In this document: positions 8,826-19,305 of the stretch, one piece after another | How the letters are laid out: every line of letters begins with the position of its first letter | How positions within the stretch are numbered: position 1 is the stretch's first letter | Assembly: GCA_030374735.1 (NCBI GenBank) | Contig: JASCIV010000152.1 | Span: forward strand, 1-37,223 | Direction of reading: 5' to 3' | Length of the DNA stretch: 37,223 nucleotides | Origin: Gracilaria caudata | Lineage: Eukaryota > Rhodophyta > Florideophyceae > Gracilariales > Gracilariaceae | Translations under genes and position numbers: made by a program | The notes under the pieces: model-generated | Told to the model about the DNA's origin: nothing | Databases searched by the model: none | What the model saw: only the letters and a program-made list of their open reading frames with translations

Positions 8826-11800
8826 TCAGACTGAGTCTTCTTTGCTCTGTCCACGATATCCACCACGACCCCTGTGCGAATTGCCCCATCCACGGCCACG
8901 GCCACGGCCACGGCCACGTCTCTGATGATCAGGAACTACATTCACGAGCTGCTCGTCAATGCCCATCATCAAAGCTGATCGCTTCGTAATGGGAGGGGTC
9001 TCTGACAGCATGGCCACTTGAAGAGCCCATTCTGCAGCAGTCTTTATCATTTCTTCCTGAGATTTCCCGAGAACTTCGGCCTTCGCGTGATAAAAACCTA
9101 AGTAGGCTCGGTATCCACTCACTTTAATGTACGATGGAATCTTCTCAACAGCGCCTTGAACAACACCGTGCATGGCAACCATCATATCTTTCGGGAGCTC
9201 TGGAATTTCTTGGATTGGGAGACCAGCCACTTGAGTCTTAAAGTATTCGCTCTCAAAAGGCGCTAGTAGTACTACTGCGCTTCCTCCACTCTCTGCATGA
9301 GACGCCCGTGCAATTCGCTGTATGTACTGGGAGCGATCCGTTGGCACACCAACTTGGATTACGCTTGATACATGTGCAAATTGAATATTCGGCGCAACCT
9401 GATCCGAAGTGAAGAGGATGACATTTTGCTGATCGCGAAACGAAGAACAAACGTTTTCCCTTTCTGCAGGAGACAACTTTGGGTGCAAAACGAACACTGA
9501 GCGACCCATTGCCTCAAACATTTCCGCGTAAAACTGAGCCTGGCGTGCTGTTGTGAAGAACACCACGATTTTGTAGTCTGAGAGTTTCATGCATTGCATC
9601 AGAAGAACCCCAAGTGCGGCTGATTGATCTTGTAATCTTGTTACAAGCAATGACTGAGCAACCTTTTGGGTACCATACTGATCACGAACGCAATCAACAA
9701 ACTCATACTTCGGTCGCAGACCTAAGGCAGCAATGGCTTCAAAATCGCGACAGAAGTGGGAAGCGAAGATCATGGTCTGCCGATGTTCCCGCGGTGGTAG
9801 GTACCGCAGTATTTTTTTCACTTCTTCTACCATTGGTGTTTCCATTATACGCTCCGCCTCATCTAGGACGAGTACCTTAATCTGCTCCAACGCCTCTCTA
9901 AAGCCTGAAGATTCATTGCTAAGATGATCCAGCAAGCGACCAGGAGTGGCGACAATTACAGTCGGGCTATTGTTCTTCTCCATAAGTTCCAAATCAATCC
10001 TCACATCTGTTCCTCCAGAAGTAATGCGAACTGAGTACTGATCTGAGAAAGAAAGAAGAGAGCGGGTCGTATACATGATATGGCGAGCGAGAGGCCTCGT
10101 CGGAGCAAGGACGAGGACGGATGTCGCAGACTGAGGTTCAGTTATTGTACGATGCAAGGCCGGAAGGAGAAATGCCAATGACTTGCCTACTGCGGACCGC
10201 ACGCTGGCTAATACATCCGATCCGGTAAGCGCAACAGGGATTGTGCGCTCCTGTATGGCAGTCATACTTTGATAGCCGAATTTCTTTGCAATAACTTCTT
10301 TAAGAAGAGGATGAATGTTCAGACTGTTAAATGACGCACTTATACTCTCTGATGCTAAAGGAGTAGATGCTTTTTCAGAAGGGGCAGAAGAGGCAGGAAG
10401 AACTCTCTGTTCCTGAGTAGTTCTAATGGACTCACGCGGCACATCGGCCTTCTCTGCTTCAGAAGTACAAAGGGCAGAAGAGCCAGATGCGGCAGTTCCG
10501 GCTCTTATTGGAGACGTCTCTGTCGTAATCTCACTCGGAGACGTCTCAAGTTGCTGTGTTTGAGAGGGATCGGATGATGCTGTTGACTGGCGACGTTTCG
10601 ATTCCGGACGTGTCTTGCCTCTCAGTGAAGCTCGAACTGTACTCTTGGGCTGTGTAGATTTCGCTTGGACAATCTCATCTTTTTGCGTTCGTTGACTCTC
10701 TGGCGCGGAAGGCGTAGTCACTTTGGAATGTTTCAACGAGGCCTTTGGCTCGATGACTGGAAGCTGTTGATCTTTGGGTGGATTATTCTCGGAAGGTGAA
10801 CCTGAAGCGATGGAGTTCGTGGCGCTTTGACGAGGGGAATTGTTCGTCTTCAGCCCAGTGCTTTTGGAAGTGCTGCTAGGGCGTGCTAGTGAGTGACGCT
10901 TGAGTTGAATGCGCGTGTTGTCTGCATTTGATGCGACTGTGTCAGAGTCAGATGCCTTCGTTTCCGGAATGCCTACCTGATCTGCTATTTTCGAGTTCTC
11001 GTGCTTCTTGTCATTGTACTTGCTGTCAGCTTTCCTATTATCATCGTTCTTGTTGTCCACGGGATTTTTGTCGTTGGGCATTTTGTCATTGTGTTTCTTA
11101 TCAGCGAGCTTCTCGTCATTAGGCCTGATATCATTGTCCTTCTTGACGTTAGTTTCGTTTTCAACTTGGCTGTTGCGGTCTTCCTTCGTGGTCACGCGCT
11201 GTGCCTCGTCATTGGTCGTGACGTCGAGCTTCTTCTTGCTATCGTCAGTAATGTTTCCAGCATTGGCAATGGGTTCTGACTTGTTGCCGTTTGGTATGTT
11301 AACCGCAACGGTAGGGTCTGACTTGATTGAAACAGATTCGCCTATAATGGTAACCACATGCTTGGCGCCAACCGTAGAGCGAGCATTTGACGGAAGAATG
11401 GTGTCAGGTTTGTTGACATCGGCTTGTGCTGATTTCGGCAATACAAGAGGCTTGCTGGGATCAAAGAGGGTGGCAATGTTGGCGGGTATGGACATCTCAG
11501 CAGGGATGTGTTGGGCATTAATCGAAAGCTGATTTGCTTCGCTCTGCACGACGCTTATGGTAGAGGGAGTGGTAGGAGCGCGATTACTGGCCGGCGGCTG
11601 TTTCCGAGCAGGTGTGACAGCCGGTGTGACAGCAGGGGTGGGCGCAGGAGTCGAGCGGCTGACAAGCGGATCTTTGGGCGTTGGGGAGGAAACAGGGGCA
11701 GGACAATCAGGTTTCGATTGAACAATTGCATTATCCGTTGAGGGAGCATCAATCAGCGTGATCAAATGCAAAGGAGGCTCAGGCGATGCAATAGTGGAGA

Positions 11801-12014
11801 CTTTCACCGGATCTGAAACGGCTGCTGGTGTGTCGGCCGATGGTGGGGTCGCGGCATGACCGTTTGCGACGCGAGCGGGAACAAACGAACCCCTTCCTCT
11901 GCCACGACCTCTGCCGCGACCGCGACCGCGACCGCGGCCGCGACCGCGGCCGCGTGAGTGCGAGGTGGGTCGCGCTTCGTGCGCTGGGTGCGAGTGGGAA
12001 ACAGGCGCATACAT
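8826..12014 (-). CDS. RG-rich DEAD-box-like protein with degenerate helicase motifs
   Basis: The protein has 1062 residues. It starts with an RG dipeptide run (about 21-42), followed by 500 residues of disordered Ser/Thr/Pro and Lys/Asp/Asn-rich sequence (about 280-345 is DK/ND-rich). The helicase core is at about 561-930, then a C-terminal extension and a second RG/RGG tail (1032-1055). The Mss116/RH26/RH31-like group is suggested by the end of the core (VVLLAPFESEYF, then LPIQEIP). Most motifs differ from consensus. Motif I is RSAVGKS (606-612) instead of AxTGxGKT. Motif Ia is PTRPLA. Motif II is DEAE (718-721). Motif III is ASH (751-753) instead of SAT. Motif V is SDQVAPNIQ (870-878), lacking the Arg-Gly and Asp. 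Motif VI is QRIARASH (899-906), missing the last Arg. Q588 of the Q motif, GKS, D718/E719, R900 and R903 remain. RNA binding is likely and ATPase activity doubtful. An in-frame TAA four codons upstream fixes the start. Confidence 0.9.
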   Translation of the reverse strand: MYAPVSHSHPAHEARPTSHSRGRGRGRGRGRGRGRGRGRGRGSFVPARVANGHAATPPSADTPAAVSDPVKVSTIASPEPPLHLITLIDAPSTDNAIVQSKPDCPAPVSSPTPKDPLVSRSTPAPTPAVTPAVTPARKQPPASNRAPTTPSTISVVQSEANQLSINAQHIPAEMSIPANIATLFDPSKPLVLPKSAQADVNKPDTILPSNARSTVGAKHVVTIIGESVSIKSDPTVAVNIPNGNKSEPIANAGNITDDSKKKLDVTTNDEAQRVTTKEDRNSQVENETNVKKDNDIRPNDEKLADKKHNDKMPNDKNPVDNKNDDNRKADSKYNDKKHENSKIADQVGIPETKASDSDTVASNADNTRIQLKRHSLARPSSTSKSTGLKTNNSPRQSATNSIASGSPSENNPPKDQQLPVIEPKASLKHSKVTTPSAPESQRTQKDEIVQAKSTQPKSTVRASLRGKTRPESKRRQSTASSDPSQTQQLETSPSEITTETSPIRAGTAASGSSALCTSEAEKADVPRESIRTTQEQRVLPASSAPSEKASTPLASESISASFNSLNIHPLLKEVIAKKFGYQSMTAIQERTIPVALTGSDVLASVRSAVGKSLAFLLPALHRTITEPQSATSVLVLAPTRPLARHIMYTTRSLLSFSDQYSVRITSGGTDVRIDLELMEKNNSPTVIVATPGRLLDHLSNESSGFREALEQIKVLVLDEAERIMETPMVEEVKKILRYLPPREHRQTMIFASHFCRDFEAIAALGLRPKYEFVDCVRDQYGTQKVAQSLLVTRLQDQSAALGVLLMQCMKLSDYKIVVFFTTARQAQFYAEMFEAMGRSVFVLHPKLSPAERENVCSSFRDQQNVILFTSDQVAPNIQFAHVSSVIQVGVPTDRSQYIQRIARASHAESGGSAVVLLAPFESEYFKTQVAGLPIQEIPELPKDMMVAMHGVVQGAVEKIPSYIKVSGYRAYLGFYHAKAEVLGKSQEEMIKTAAEWALQVAMLSETPPITKRSALMMGIDEQLVNVVPDHQRRGRGRGRGRGWGNSHRGRGGYRGQSKEDSV

Positions 12015-12824
12015 ATCGGCAGCTTAAAAAAAAGGGAAGGCAAACGAGCAGATAAATGATACGAAGACGGTACGGATTGGTGGCGGCGAGAGTGGATACC
12101 GGGGGTGGGTGGGACGACGGCGGTGGGGTGGAGGGGATTCGCGGCAGTCAAGTACGTCGCACGATTGCGCACGCGTCGGGATTTGGTTCTGACGGAGCGC
12201 CACTGCGTTTTGGTTTCGCGGGTGCGCGTTGTGGGCTCTACAGAGTAGTGCGGCGCGCTGTGCGGCGCGGCCGCGTGATGAATGTGTATACGTGGGCGTG
12301 CTGGAACGGTGCTCGACTGTCAGATCAGAGATGACTTCGCGAGCGCGGTGCCCGTTGTGACATTCCAGGCTCCCTGCGCTTCGTTTTCGCTTCCGCTGCT
12401 TTTCGAGGCGCATCCGAGAGCAAGCCAGTGCGGCTCACAAGTCCACGACCACGCTCTCACACCTTCACAAACTGCGTTCGTTCCTGATACTCCGCGGTCT
12501 GTCAAAAAACCATCCGTTCATGTTCTCTCAGCTCCCGGCGACGTTGTCATCCATGAAGGCCGCATCAATGTACCGAAGGGTACCTATCTGCTAAACAAAG
12601 TACAAGTCCGTTACACACAGAGCAATAGGTCCGCTACCGCTCTCGCGCTTCGGTCGTGTATAATCCAACAACTTTCTAGTGTACAACATTCGGTGTATTA
12701 CTAAACTAAGACTACAGTGTGGTTGGGCTCTCTCAACCATTGTCAACCATCCAACACAAGATACATTTTTTCTCGTTCCCAACATGACAACATGAGTTTC
12801 CCATGCTTTCCAGTACTGATCGCG
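12015..12824. promoter_or_regulatory. Intergenic region upstream of the DEAD-box-like gene
   Basis: This is about 800 bp between the 3' end of the Myb gene and the start of the DEAD-box-like gene, both on the minus strand. It should hold the leader of the latter (A/T-rich around 12025-12035) and its GC-rich promoter up to about 12280. A plus-strand frame ending at 12704 begins only at a GTG codon and I do not accept it. A perfect hairpin GTACC-GAAG-GGTAC lies at 12570-12583. Confidence 0.5.
12570..12583 (+). other. Hairpin GTACC-GAAG-GGTAC
   Basis: Perfect 5-bp arms (12570-12574, 12579-12583) surround a GAAG loop. The architecture is the same as in the TACGAAGGTA hairpins, with one more C-G pair. 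Confidence 0.5.
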
Positions 12825-13361
12825 CTAGCAGCTTTCCCCCTCTGGTCCGCAAAGTAATCTCGTAAGCTTCATTGCAGACGGTGCTTCTATTCGTTTTTCC
12901 GTTCCGTTCACACTTGCTCCGTCTGTTGAGCTACGTGCATTGTATCCACCAACTGAAACCCGCGGGTCATTCGCGTTGCCCCCTACCCTGCCCATACCAA
13001 ACGCCATACTACTTCGGTTAAACGAATTGCACAGATGAGCAACATCGACCCCATTCTTTTCGTTCGTAATGCCCATCCTTTCTAGTCTTTGTCTCTTCTC
13101 TCTCTCTTGCGCGCGAATAATGTTTCGATACTTATCCTTTAAGTCAACTGCCGTACGCTTGCTATGAAACTCGTAGCAAGTCAGGATCTTCTTCCACTTT
13201 CCTGCTCCATACTTCCGCACACCTTCCAGCAAATGAGCTTCTTCCGATGCCGAGAACCGTGTGTAGCTCTCACGTCGGCCCTTCTTGCGAGTGGCTTTCG
13301 CCACTGTTCTGCCGGTAATCTTCACTGATGGGTTCATTTGCACTGTCGCGCTCGACGTCAT
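12825..13361 (-). CDS. Telobox-type Myb/SANT DNA-binding protein
   Basis: The protein has 178 residues. A single Myb repeat lies at about 34-83, with EEAHLLEGVRKYGAGKWKKIL and ending in the telobox signature VDLKDKYRN (72-80). That signature is typical of telomere-repeat-binding Myb proteins (TRF, TRFL and SMH groups), which contact TTAGGG-like DNA. The first and third core Trp are replaced by Phe36 and Tyr78; the central Trp56 is kept. Both flanks are basic (KATRKKGRRES before, REKRQRLER after). The remainder is Ser/Gly/Asn-rich without another domain, so it lacks the TRFH dimerisation domain of animal TRFs. A role at telomeres or as a transcription factor is inferred. An in-frame TAG seven codons upstream supports the start. 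Confidence 0.85.
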   Translation of the reverse strand: MTSSATVQMNPSVKITGRTVAKATRKKGRRESYTRFSASEEAHLLEGVRKYGAGKWKKILTCYEFHSKRTAVDLKDKYRNIIRAQEREKRQRLERMGITNEKNGVDVAHLCNSFNRSSMAFGMGRVGGNANDPRVSVGGYNARSSTDGASVNGTEKRIEAPSAMKLTRLLCGPEGESC

Positions 13362-16300
13362 CCTAGAACAAACGCGATGCTAATGCCTTCCAAGCAACTT
13401 TGAGATCGAACTCCTCAATGCAAGTGCACGTATAATTGCGCGCAAGCACTCCCTGTGAGGTGTTGTAGCAAGAGCAGCCGCACCACAACAACACCGTCCA
13501 ACTGTTGAATAACAATCAGCTTGCTATATTGCGATAAACAGCTTACAAACACATTCAGAACTCGTGGTGAAGCACCAATTAAAATCGCTCCAGCTTCAAA
13601 TGCAGAGGCCTCTTCAATCCCTCCCGCTAGAGAATTTCAACCTTCTTTCCGGTGCAGGTGTACCTGCCGTTCGGAACCGAAGAGACACAGGATTTATAAG
13701 AAAGCTCTATGGCGCCGTAGCTTAACGTCCAATGTTCGGACGGCGTTTCGTAGGACGGACAGATAGATGTGATGCTGATGGAATAGTGAATCGATAACTA
13801 TTTAAGCAGGGTAGCACGTCTCCTGCTCAGCACAGCCTCTCATTAGATGGTGACTGACAACATTCTATTATTCGTCGCGTGACATTGCGCTATTGTACAC
13901 GGTTGGATACACAGTCGGGCCCTGGATGAGGTCAGTGCAGATATGACAACCAGAGTGACATGGAACTCGATGCCGCTGGACGAGCAGGGCCCGTGCAATT
14001 GATTCAAACACATCGCTGTCTTGGTAGCAAAATCTTCTTGATCGCAAGTTTCCGTAACACCTATCACCCTTACGTATCTTAGTGGCACGGTTCCGCGGTA
14101 AAATGGTGCAGACCTTTGGGCCGTCAATCGAGTTTGCTTTCATACTGCTGTTGAAAAAGCCTCCTTGGGCCAAAGCTGATAATCACCATTCCCTTCTACT
14201 GTGGAGCATAAAAAGCCGCCCCGAATGAAGTTAATTTTGCCTTGGGCGAAGAAAACTTCCCGAGTCTTGTAATCAGGCACATGCCCACTTCCTTAAAGGA
14301 AGACGGTTCTGTCCAGACAAATAACGATCTGTTACTCGACGACATCAAAAAGAAGGCTCTGAAGAGATAGATGAACAGATAGTTCTGCGCGGTTACAACA
14401 TGCCGGCCACTTTCTGACTCGAGGTTTCTGATAGGATTCATTTGGGTTGCGCAACCAACAGGCTTGATAAACGTATTCCCCCTTTGACGTGTCGCAATGG
14501 CCATGGCCAAACCCCTGTCGTGATTCTCCTGTATGAAAATCTGGTATGAGGGATAGCTCACACTCTGGTCCCAATGTTCAGTTCCCTATGGAGGAATCAT
14601 CGTGTGTCACCGTCACAAAAACGCCATTTCTCAAAGCAACGACGTGGACCAATCGTACTTCCTGTCGTAGCGCGTGTTGCTGACACCATTTAGCGAGTAA
14701 TGCTCTACTGCGCAAGTCTAACAGCCCCAAGAGTAGCATTCAAGCTTCCTTTCGGCAAATGGCCTTGCGGGCCAAAGAGAAGTCACTGAAATCATCACCA
14801 TCGATCTCGGGAGAGAGACCATGTACGCGTAAACTATTACTTTCGGGTGGTATGCAAGAATCCCAACATTCGAGTCCGAAATATTGCTCGATGGTGCAGA
14901 AAGCCAAAGCAATTCTGATTCTCTCGTTTGAGTTTTTAGACGTGAACCCTTTAGGGTTGAGAGATTCTGTGTAAGTGGAGACATATGTACGACATCTGTG
15001 GTTTGCCCAATGGTGATGTCTGGATACAGTGTGATCACGGCTAACTTCTTAGCACAATGCCGAACCCCTCAACTACCGACTGTGATTCCACGGCTTGGTT
15101 ATCCTGTTGAAACATTTCGTCGAAGACTTGTGGTGGGGAGAGACCGGAGAATCGCGGTAGGTTGTGCCCAGTCAGGAAAGCCAACATAATCATGGATCTC
15201 AATTAGAATTCTCTTCTTTTCACAGAGTAGGCACGACGGTACAAGGTTACGATTGTCAAATTCGTGGTACTGTGAGAGGGATGACAATTGCTATCAGGTA
15301 AGGGTTGGGTTTCTAGCAATTAGAAAGGTAACCTTGAACCTTTTCCAGTCAGCGAACCCCGTAAGAGTGGAACGGTTTCGGAAGCACCTTTTTCTTCTTT
15401 ATTTTGGTCAGTTGTCCCTTCCTTCTTCCTTAGCGTGGTCCGCTACTCCTTATTGTGAAGCAGCAGGAGAGCTATACTACCTATAGATAACCCTTTCTCC
15501 TGAAGAAGGCGAAAAACTTCGACGGCCATTGCTTGATCATCTCTATCATGCTTGAAGCAAGACACTTGCGCTTGGGGACACTACAGGGAGACAGTGCCCA
15601 GCGAACTAAGCTCAAGTAATACCTGAGTCACGACCGCTATTTATTCTGACGAGCGACAGCCGACACATGCCGACTCCCCTCTCTCTCCCATGTCCGTTTC
15701 TTTCGCTCTCCCGTCCCTCCCCTGCAATCACATGCCCTTTCTGTTTTTATCTCTGTAGCTAGAAAAAGCCGGCCAAGTAACTTGAGATTGGCCGACTTGT
15801 TGAAGGATTAACGCTGCGCGATAAGCAGTTTTGCATCTTCACAATACCTTCACATAGCAAACCTTTATACAACCAGCACAACTTGCAACTCACTACACTT
15901 CGGGTCATTCTGTCCTGCGCAACACATCTACCATACTCTCTCATACGTGAAGCAAACCTTGGGGGTTCGTAGCGCGACCTTCTTCAAGAGCGAAAAGTAA
16001 TCCGTTTTCTTTGTACTCTGTATTCAACATGCTTGTTAATGCATGTCGAGCACTGCTTTTTGAGCAGCATGGGTGCCCCTTTCTGCCCCCAAACCTCAGG
16101 AGATTCGACTCACTTCCTGGAGCAACAGACACTAGATAGCGTCACATTAAGCAATGTTTCTTGTCGTGTACGTGTTGCTTCTTTATAATAATCCTTGACT
16201 GTAGATTCAGGACACCACACCGGTATCTATCCGGGTGAGCACGTGCTCACTTGAAAGATATCTCCGCTCATGCGGCATTTACTTTGAATGCATAACAAAC

Positions 16301-16474
16301 ATTCACATTCATTTTATTCCTGATAAGGCATTCCAGAACTAGATAGATATGGGGATCCATTCTCAGAATCCCGGATTCCCCAAACACTCACAGCTTCACC
16401 CGGTCTATTCATGCAGTGAATATCATTCACAACGCTAGATACAAACATAAAACAAGTTGTCCACAACATGTGCA
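13362..16474. other. Gene-poor stretch of 3.1 kb
   Basis: No gene could be recognised on either strand. All open frames are below about 120 codons, and the longer ones (- strand 14196-14561, 14332-14574, 14718-15038) lack a good ATG or a family match. Short coding-like pieces in changing frames could be a decayed gene, but I cannot identify a parent. A pyrimidine-rich tract lies at about 15670-15725. The end nearest 16474 holds the 3' region of the methyltransferase, with a possible AATAAA signal on the minus strand at 16313-16318. Confidence 0.5.
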
Positions 16475-17278
16475 CTACATTGTTTGAGCAGTTGCATGAT
16501 ACATTCCTTTGTAGTCCGCATTCGCAGGCGCTTTCCGGTTCAGAAATAGACCCCACGTTTTGCACTCAAACCCACTGGCTCGAAAGGCTGCCCGAAGGCT
16601 TTCCTCCGTCTGTGTCAGATTAAAGAATTTCTTCCCCTTCGTCAAATAATACGAACCTCCATATACTCCGTTAATACGAATCCACCCACCAGGCTTCAGT
16701 AACTTTTTCAACTTCCGTAACACTAACACGACATCTTCGTGACTCCTACAAGCAGATTCGAAGCAAAAACTAATAGAGATTGCATCAAACCGTGCATCAA
16801 ATCCCTCTCCGATCGGCTTGCTTGCCATCGCGTCACAATGTACAATTGAACTTATCTTGGCTCGCATTTCATCCATGCGCTTGTGAACAGCGTCCGGAGA
16901 TGTGTCGCCTTCAAGTTCCCGAACCACATATTCAAAAAACGGGCTCCAATCATGTGCATTGGTTTCTTTCTCTTTCCATGATCTCACTGCTTCACAACCA
17001 CTACTGCAGTAGTCGGAGAACACAATATCTGAAGCGTGCGGTACTGCGCTGATTAGGTAGGCAATCACAGGTCCTCCCCCAAATTCAAGAAGATGAGCTT
17101 TGCCATCGAAAGCTACTTTGTGGACTCTGTAAAAGTCAGATATCTCTTTCATAACAAAATGACGCGCGTCGGCGTCAAAAGTCTCCGATGACTTATTTGG
17201 ATTCGAATAACTTTTCTGAAGGTACGCCGAGCAATCAAAGGATTCCTCAAAGGCAGCAAAATCCGACTGCATGTTCAT
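16475..17278 (-). CDS. NNMT/PNMT/TEMT-family SAM-dependent methyltransferase
   Basis: The protein has 267 residues from the first ATG, close to the family length of about 260-290. Motif I for SAM binding is LLEFGGGP (63-70), followed by VIAYLISAVPHASDIVFSDY, whose acidic end contacts the SAM ribose. The family hallmark AHDWSPFFEYV follows at about 108-118, then ISSIVHCDA, FDAISISFCFESAC and the KLLKPGGWIRINGVYGGSYY strand. Near the N-terminus, FDCSAYLQKSYS matches the Tyr-containing lid region. Relatives methylate the nitrogen of nicotinamide, phenylethanolamines or indoleamines, or thioethers; the substrate cannot be told from sequence. The gene is divergent from the PrpD gene with 616 bp between starts. 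The family is best known in animals with scattered other occurrences, so transfer is worth testing. Confidence 0.88.
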   Translation of the reverse strand: MNMQSDFAAFEESFDCSAYLQKSYSNPNKSSETFDADARHFVMKEISDFYRVHKVAFDGKAHLLEFGGGPVIAYLISAVPHASDIVFSDYCSSGCEAVRSWKEKETNAHDWSPFFEYVVRELEGDTSPDAVHKRMDEMRAKISSIVHCDAMASKPIGEGFDARFDAISISFCFESACRSHEDVVLVLRKLKKLLKPGGWIRINGVYGGSYYLTKGKKFFNLTQTEESLRAAFRASGFECKTWGLFLNRKAPANADYKGMYHATAQTM

Positions 17279-17894
17279 TGTCGTGAACAATTGATGGAAC
17301 GATTTAGACGCCCTGGGGGTTCTTCTTCTTAGGGGAGGGGAGTTTCGAATTGACTATTCCCACAATTTGCTTTCCGAGGGTTAAGAGGGAAAGATTAAGG
17401 GGGGTTACCCATATACCGCAGTAGTAGTTTTTGTAGTTGCTTGTTTTTCTCTGAGAGGGCTAAGCTCACATGAATTGTAATCTCACCACACCCTGGGGAA
17501 GAAAACACAATCAATCTGCCCTGCTAACCTCGGCCTCAAATTTTGGCTTTCATCGCCGTCAATTGGGAGAATTCTCTCGAGATTTGAACAGGGTTACTGT
17601 CATACGGGAGGCAGGGGTTCAGTGCCATACCAAGATCAGCCGCGGAACGACTCACACGGAGATTAGGTCTATGAAGGGCTATAGATTCTGAGGATCCTTG
17701 CAAATCGCCGCGCGGGAGCATCAAAATCTCTTATTAAAGTATGCTTACGTCCCAATCCTCGCTTTCGTGATACTCTCTCACCTTCTGTGCCGAAGGGGTG
17801 GGAAGTAACACACGTTAGCAGGGAAAGGTAAGCAATCTGGAGCTGCCGTTTTCCCGCAACACTTTCTCGAACGGGGGAAAGCGTTAACGTTACA
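17279..17894. promoter_or_regulatory. Divergent intergenic region, methyltransferase and PrpD
   Basis: This 616-bp region between two head-to-head starts has several G-rich runs on the plus strand (around 17312-17340, 17380-17410 and 17793-17803) and no gene. It presumably holds both promoters; no clear TATA or CCAAT element stands out. Confidence 0.45.
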
Positions 17895-19235
17895 ATGGAT
17901 CCCATTTCTTTCATACACGATCTATCTTACGATAACATCTCACCTCATACAATACATGCCACTAAGCGCCTTCTAGTCGACAACTTGGGTGTGTGCATCA
18001 CTGGTCGACAAACTGAATTAGCCCAACTGGCGTTCGATTTTGCAGCTTCAGTATTCGCAGGGGATGCAACAGCACTATGGTTCGATGGACGCCGAGTTTC
18101 ATTGCCCGGAGCTTTGTTAGCGCATGCGTCTGCGTGCGATTCCGTGGATGCGCATGATGGGTTTGCCAGATGTGACGGCCATCCTGGTGTCGCCATAATT
18201 CCAGCTGTCTTCTCAACGCTCCACACGAAAAACGGAGTAGTAATAGACGGTAAAGAGCTGCTCACTTCGACCGTCATGGCATATGAAATTTGCATACGAG
18301 CTGGAGCAGTTTTACACTCGACTTCGAGCGCCTACCACTCATCAGGAGCTTGGAACGCGTTGGGCGTCGCAGCCATTTATGCTCGCCGTTTTAATCTCAC
18401 AAGGGAACAAACCAGACACGCTTTAGGAATAGCGGAGTACAATGCCCCAAGATCGTTGGTCATGCGCTGTGTGGATTATCCAACTATGATCAAGGACGGC
18501 TCTGGATGGGGGGCGATGACTGGAATGTGTTCCGCCATGATGGCGGAAAATGGATTCACAGGAGCACCGGCGACCATGGTTGAGACACATTTTGATAAGA
18601 GAAACTCGAAGAGTCAGGTTGTGATAAACGAGTGGGAAGACCTTGGCAGAGTGTGGGCCCTGGAGCAACCGAGACTGAAGGAATTTCCAGTGTGTTTCTG
18701 GGCCCAGGCACCGATTCAAGCAACAACGGCTCTTCAAGAGCGCCACAATTTCAAAAATCAAGACATAAGCAAGATCAGGGTCCTGACATATGAGCAGGCA
18801 CTTCACTTAAACCACCCGGCCCCGCAAAACACGGAACAGGGGCAATACAGTCTGCCATTCCCTGTGGCTGCTATGCTTGTACATGGATCAATAACAGCGA
18901 AAGAGCTCTGTGGAGACGAATTAAAGAATGAGGAAGTACTTAAATTATCACGGATAGTGGAATGCATAGAAGATAAGCAGATGTCAGAAGACTATTACAA
19001 AGGGCGATGCGCGTGTCGTGTAACTGTAGAGACCAAAGATGGGAATATATACGAATCTGAAGATACCGTGAACGCATGGTCGGATCCTTCCGATGAAGCT
19101 CTGAGCGCTAAGTTTCGCATGAATGCTGGGCAGACTTTACCAGCCGAAAAGGTGCAACAGTTGCTCAACTTGCTATGGGATTTGGAGAATGTAGGTTCGA
19201 CAACAGTTTTTGAGGATTTGTTACAGTACGGGTAG
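17895..19235 (+). CDS. MmgE/PrpD-family protein
   Basis: The protein has 446 residues, the usual length of this family, which includes 2-methylcitrate dehydratase (PrpD) and cis-aconitate decarboxylase (ACOD1/CAD). The all-helical N-terminal domain is recognised by LVDNLGVCITG (27-37), ASACDSVDAHDGF followed by GHPGVAIIPA (78-104), YHSSGAWNALGVAAIYARRF (147-166) and MIKDGSGWGAMTG (198-210). His96, His148 and Lys200 sit where the family active site is expected. In the second half, the segment before IQA reads FPVCFWAQAP (264-273), where I would expect a His, so substrate or activity may differ. The start is the first ATG, with A at -3. No targeting peptide is obvious. The exact reaction is undetermined. 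The divergent methyltransferase neighbour does not clarify it. Confidence 0.88.
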   Translation: MDPISFIHDLSYDNISPHTIHATKRLLVDNLGVCITGRQTELAQLAFDFAASVFAGDATALWFDGRRVSLPGALLAHASACDSVDAHDGFARCDGHPGVAIIPAVFSTLHTKNGVVIDGKELLTSTVMAYEICIRAGAVLHSTSSAYHSSGAWNALGVAAIYARRFNLTREQTRHALGIAEYNAPRSLVMRCVDYPTMIKDGSGWGAMTGMCSAMMAENGFTGAPATMVETHFDKRNSKSQVVINEWEDLGRVWALEQPRLKEFPVCFWAQAPIQATTALQERHNFKNQDISKIRVLTYEQALHLNHPAPQNTEQGQYSLPFPVAAMLVHGSITAKELCGDELKNEEVLKLSRIVECIEDKQMSEDYYKGRCACRVTVETKDGNIYESEDTVNAWSDPSDEALSAKFRMNAGQTLPAEKVQQLLNLLWDLENVGSTTVFEDLLQYG

Positions 19236-19305
19236 CGTTTCTATCGGATATCTATGCGTGATCCGTCTACGGGAACGTCGCATGATGCGACTCGCATCCC
19301 TCCCA

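Noticed and set aside
8826..12014. Calling the gene an ordinary active DEAD-box helicase
   Set aside because: Motifs I, III, V and VI deviate at residues normally needed for ATP hydrolysis.
12282..12704. A 140-codon plus-strand frame
   Set aside because: It starts only at GTG, has no domain and lies between two minus-strand genes.
14196..15038. Minus-strand frames in the 13.4-16.5 kb stretch
   Set aside because: They rely on non-ATG starts, overlap each other in different frames and match no family.
17370..17410. Interstitial telomere-like GGGTTA runs
   Set aside because: Only one or two imperfect units (gagggttaa, ggggttac); not a repeat array.
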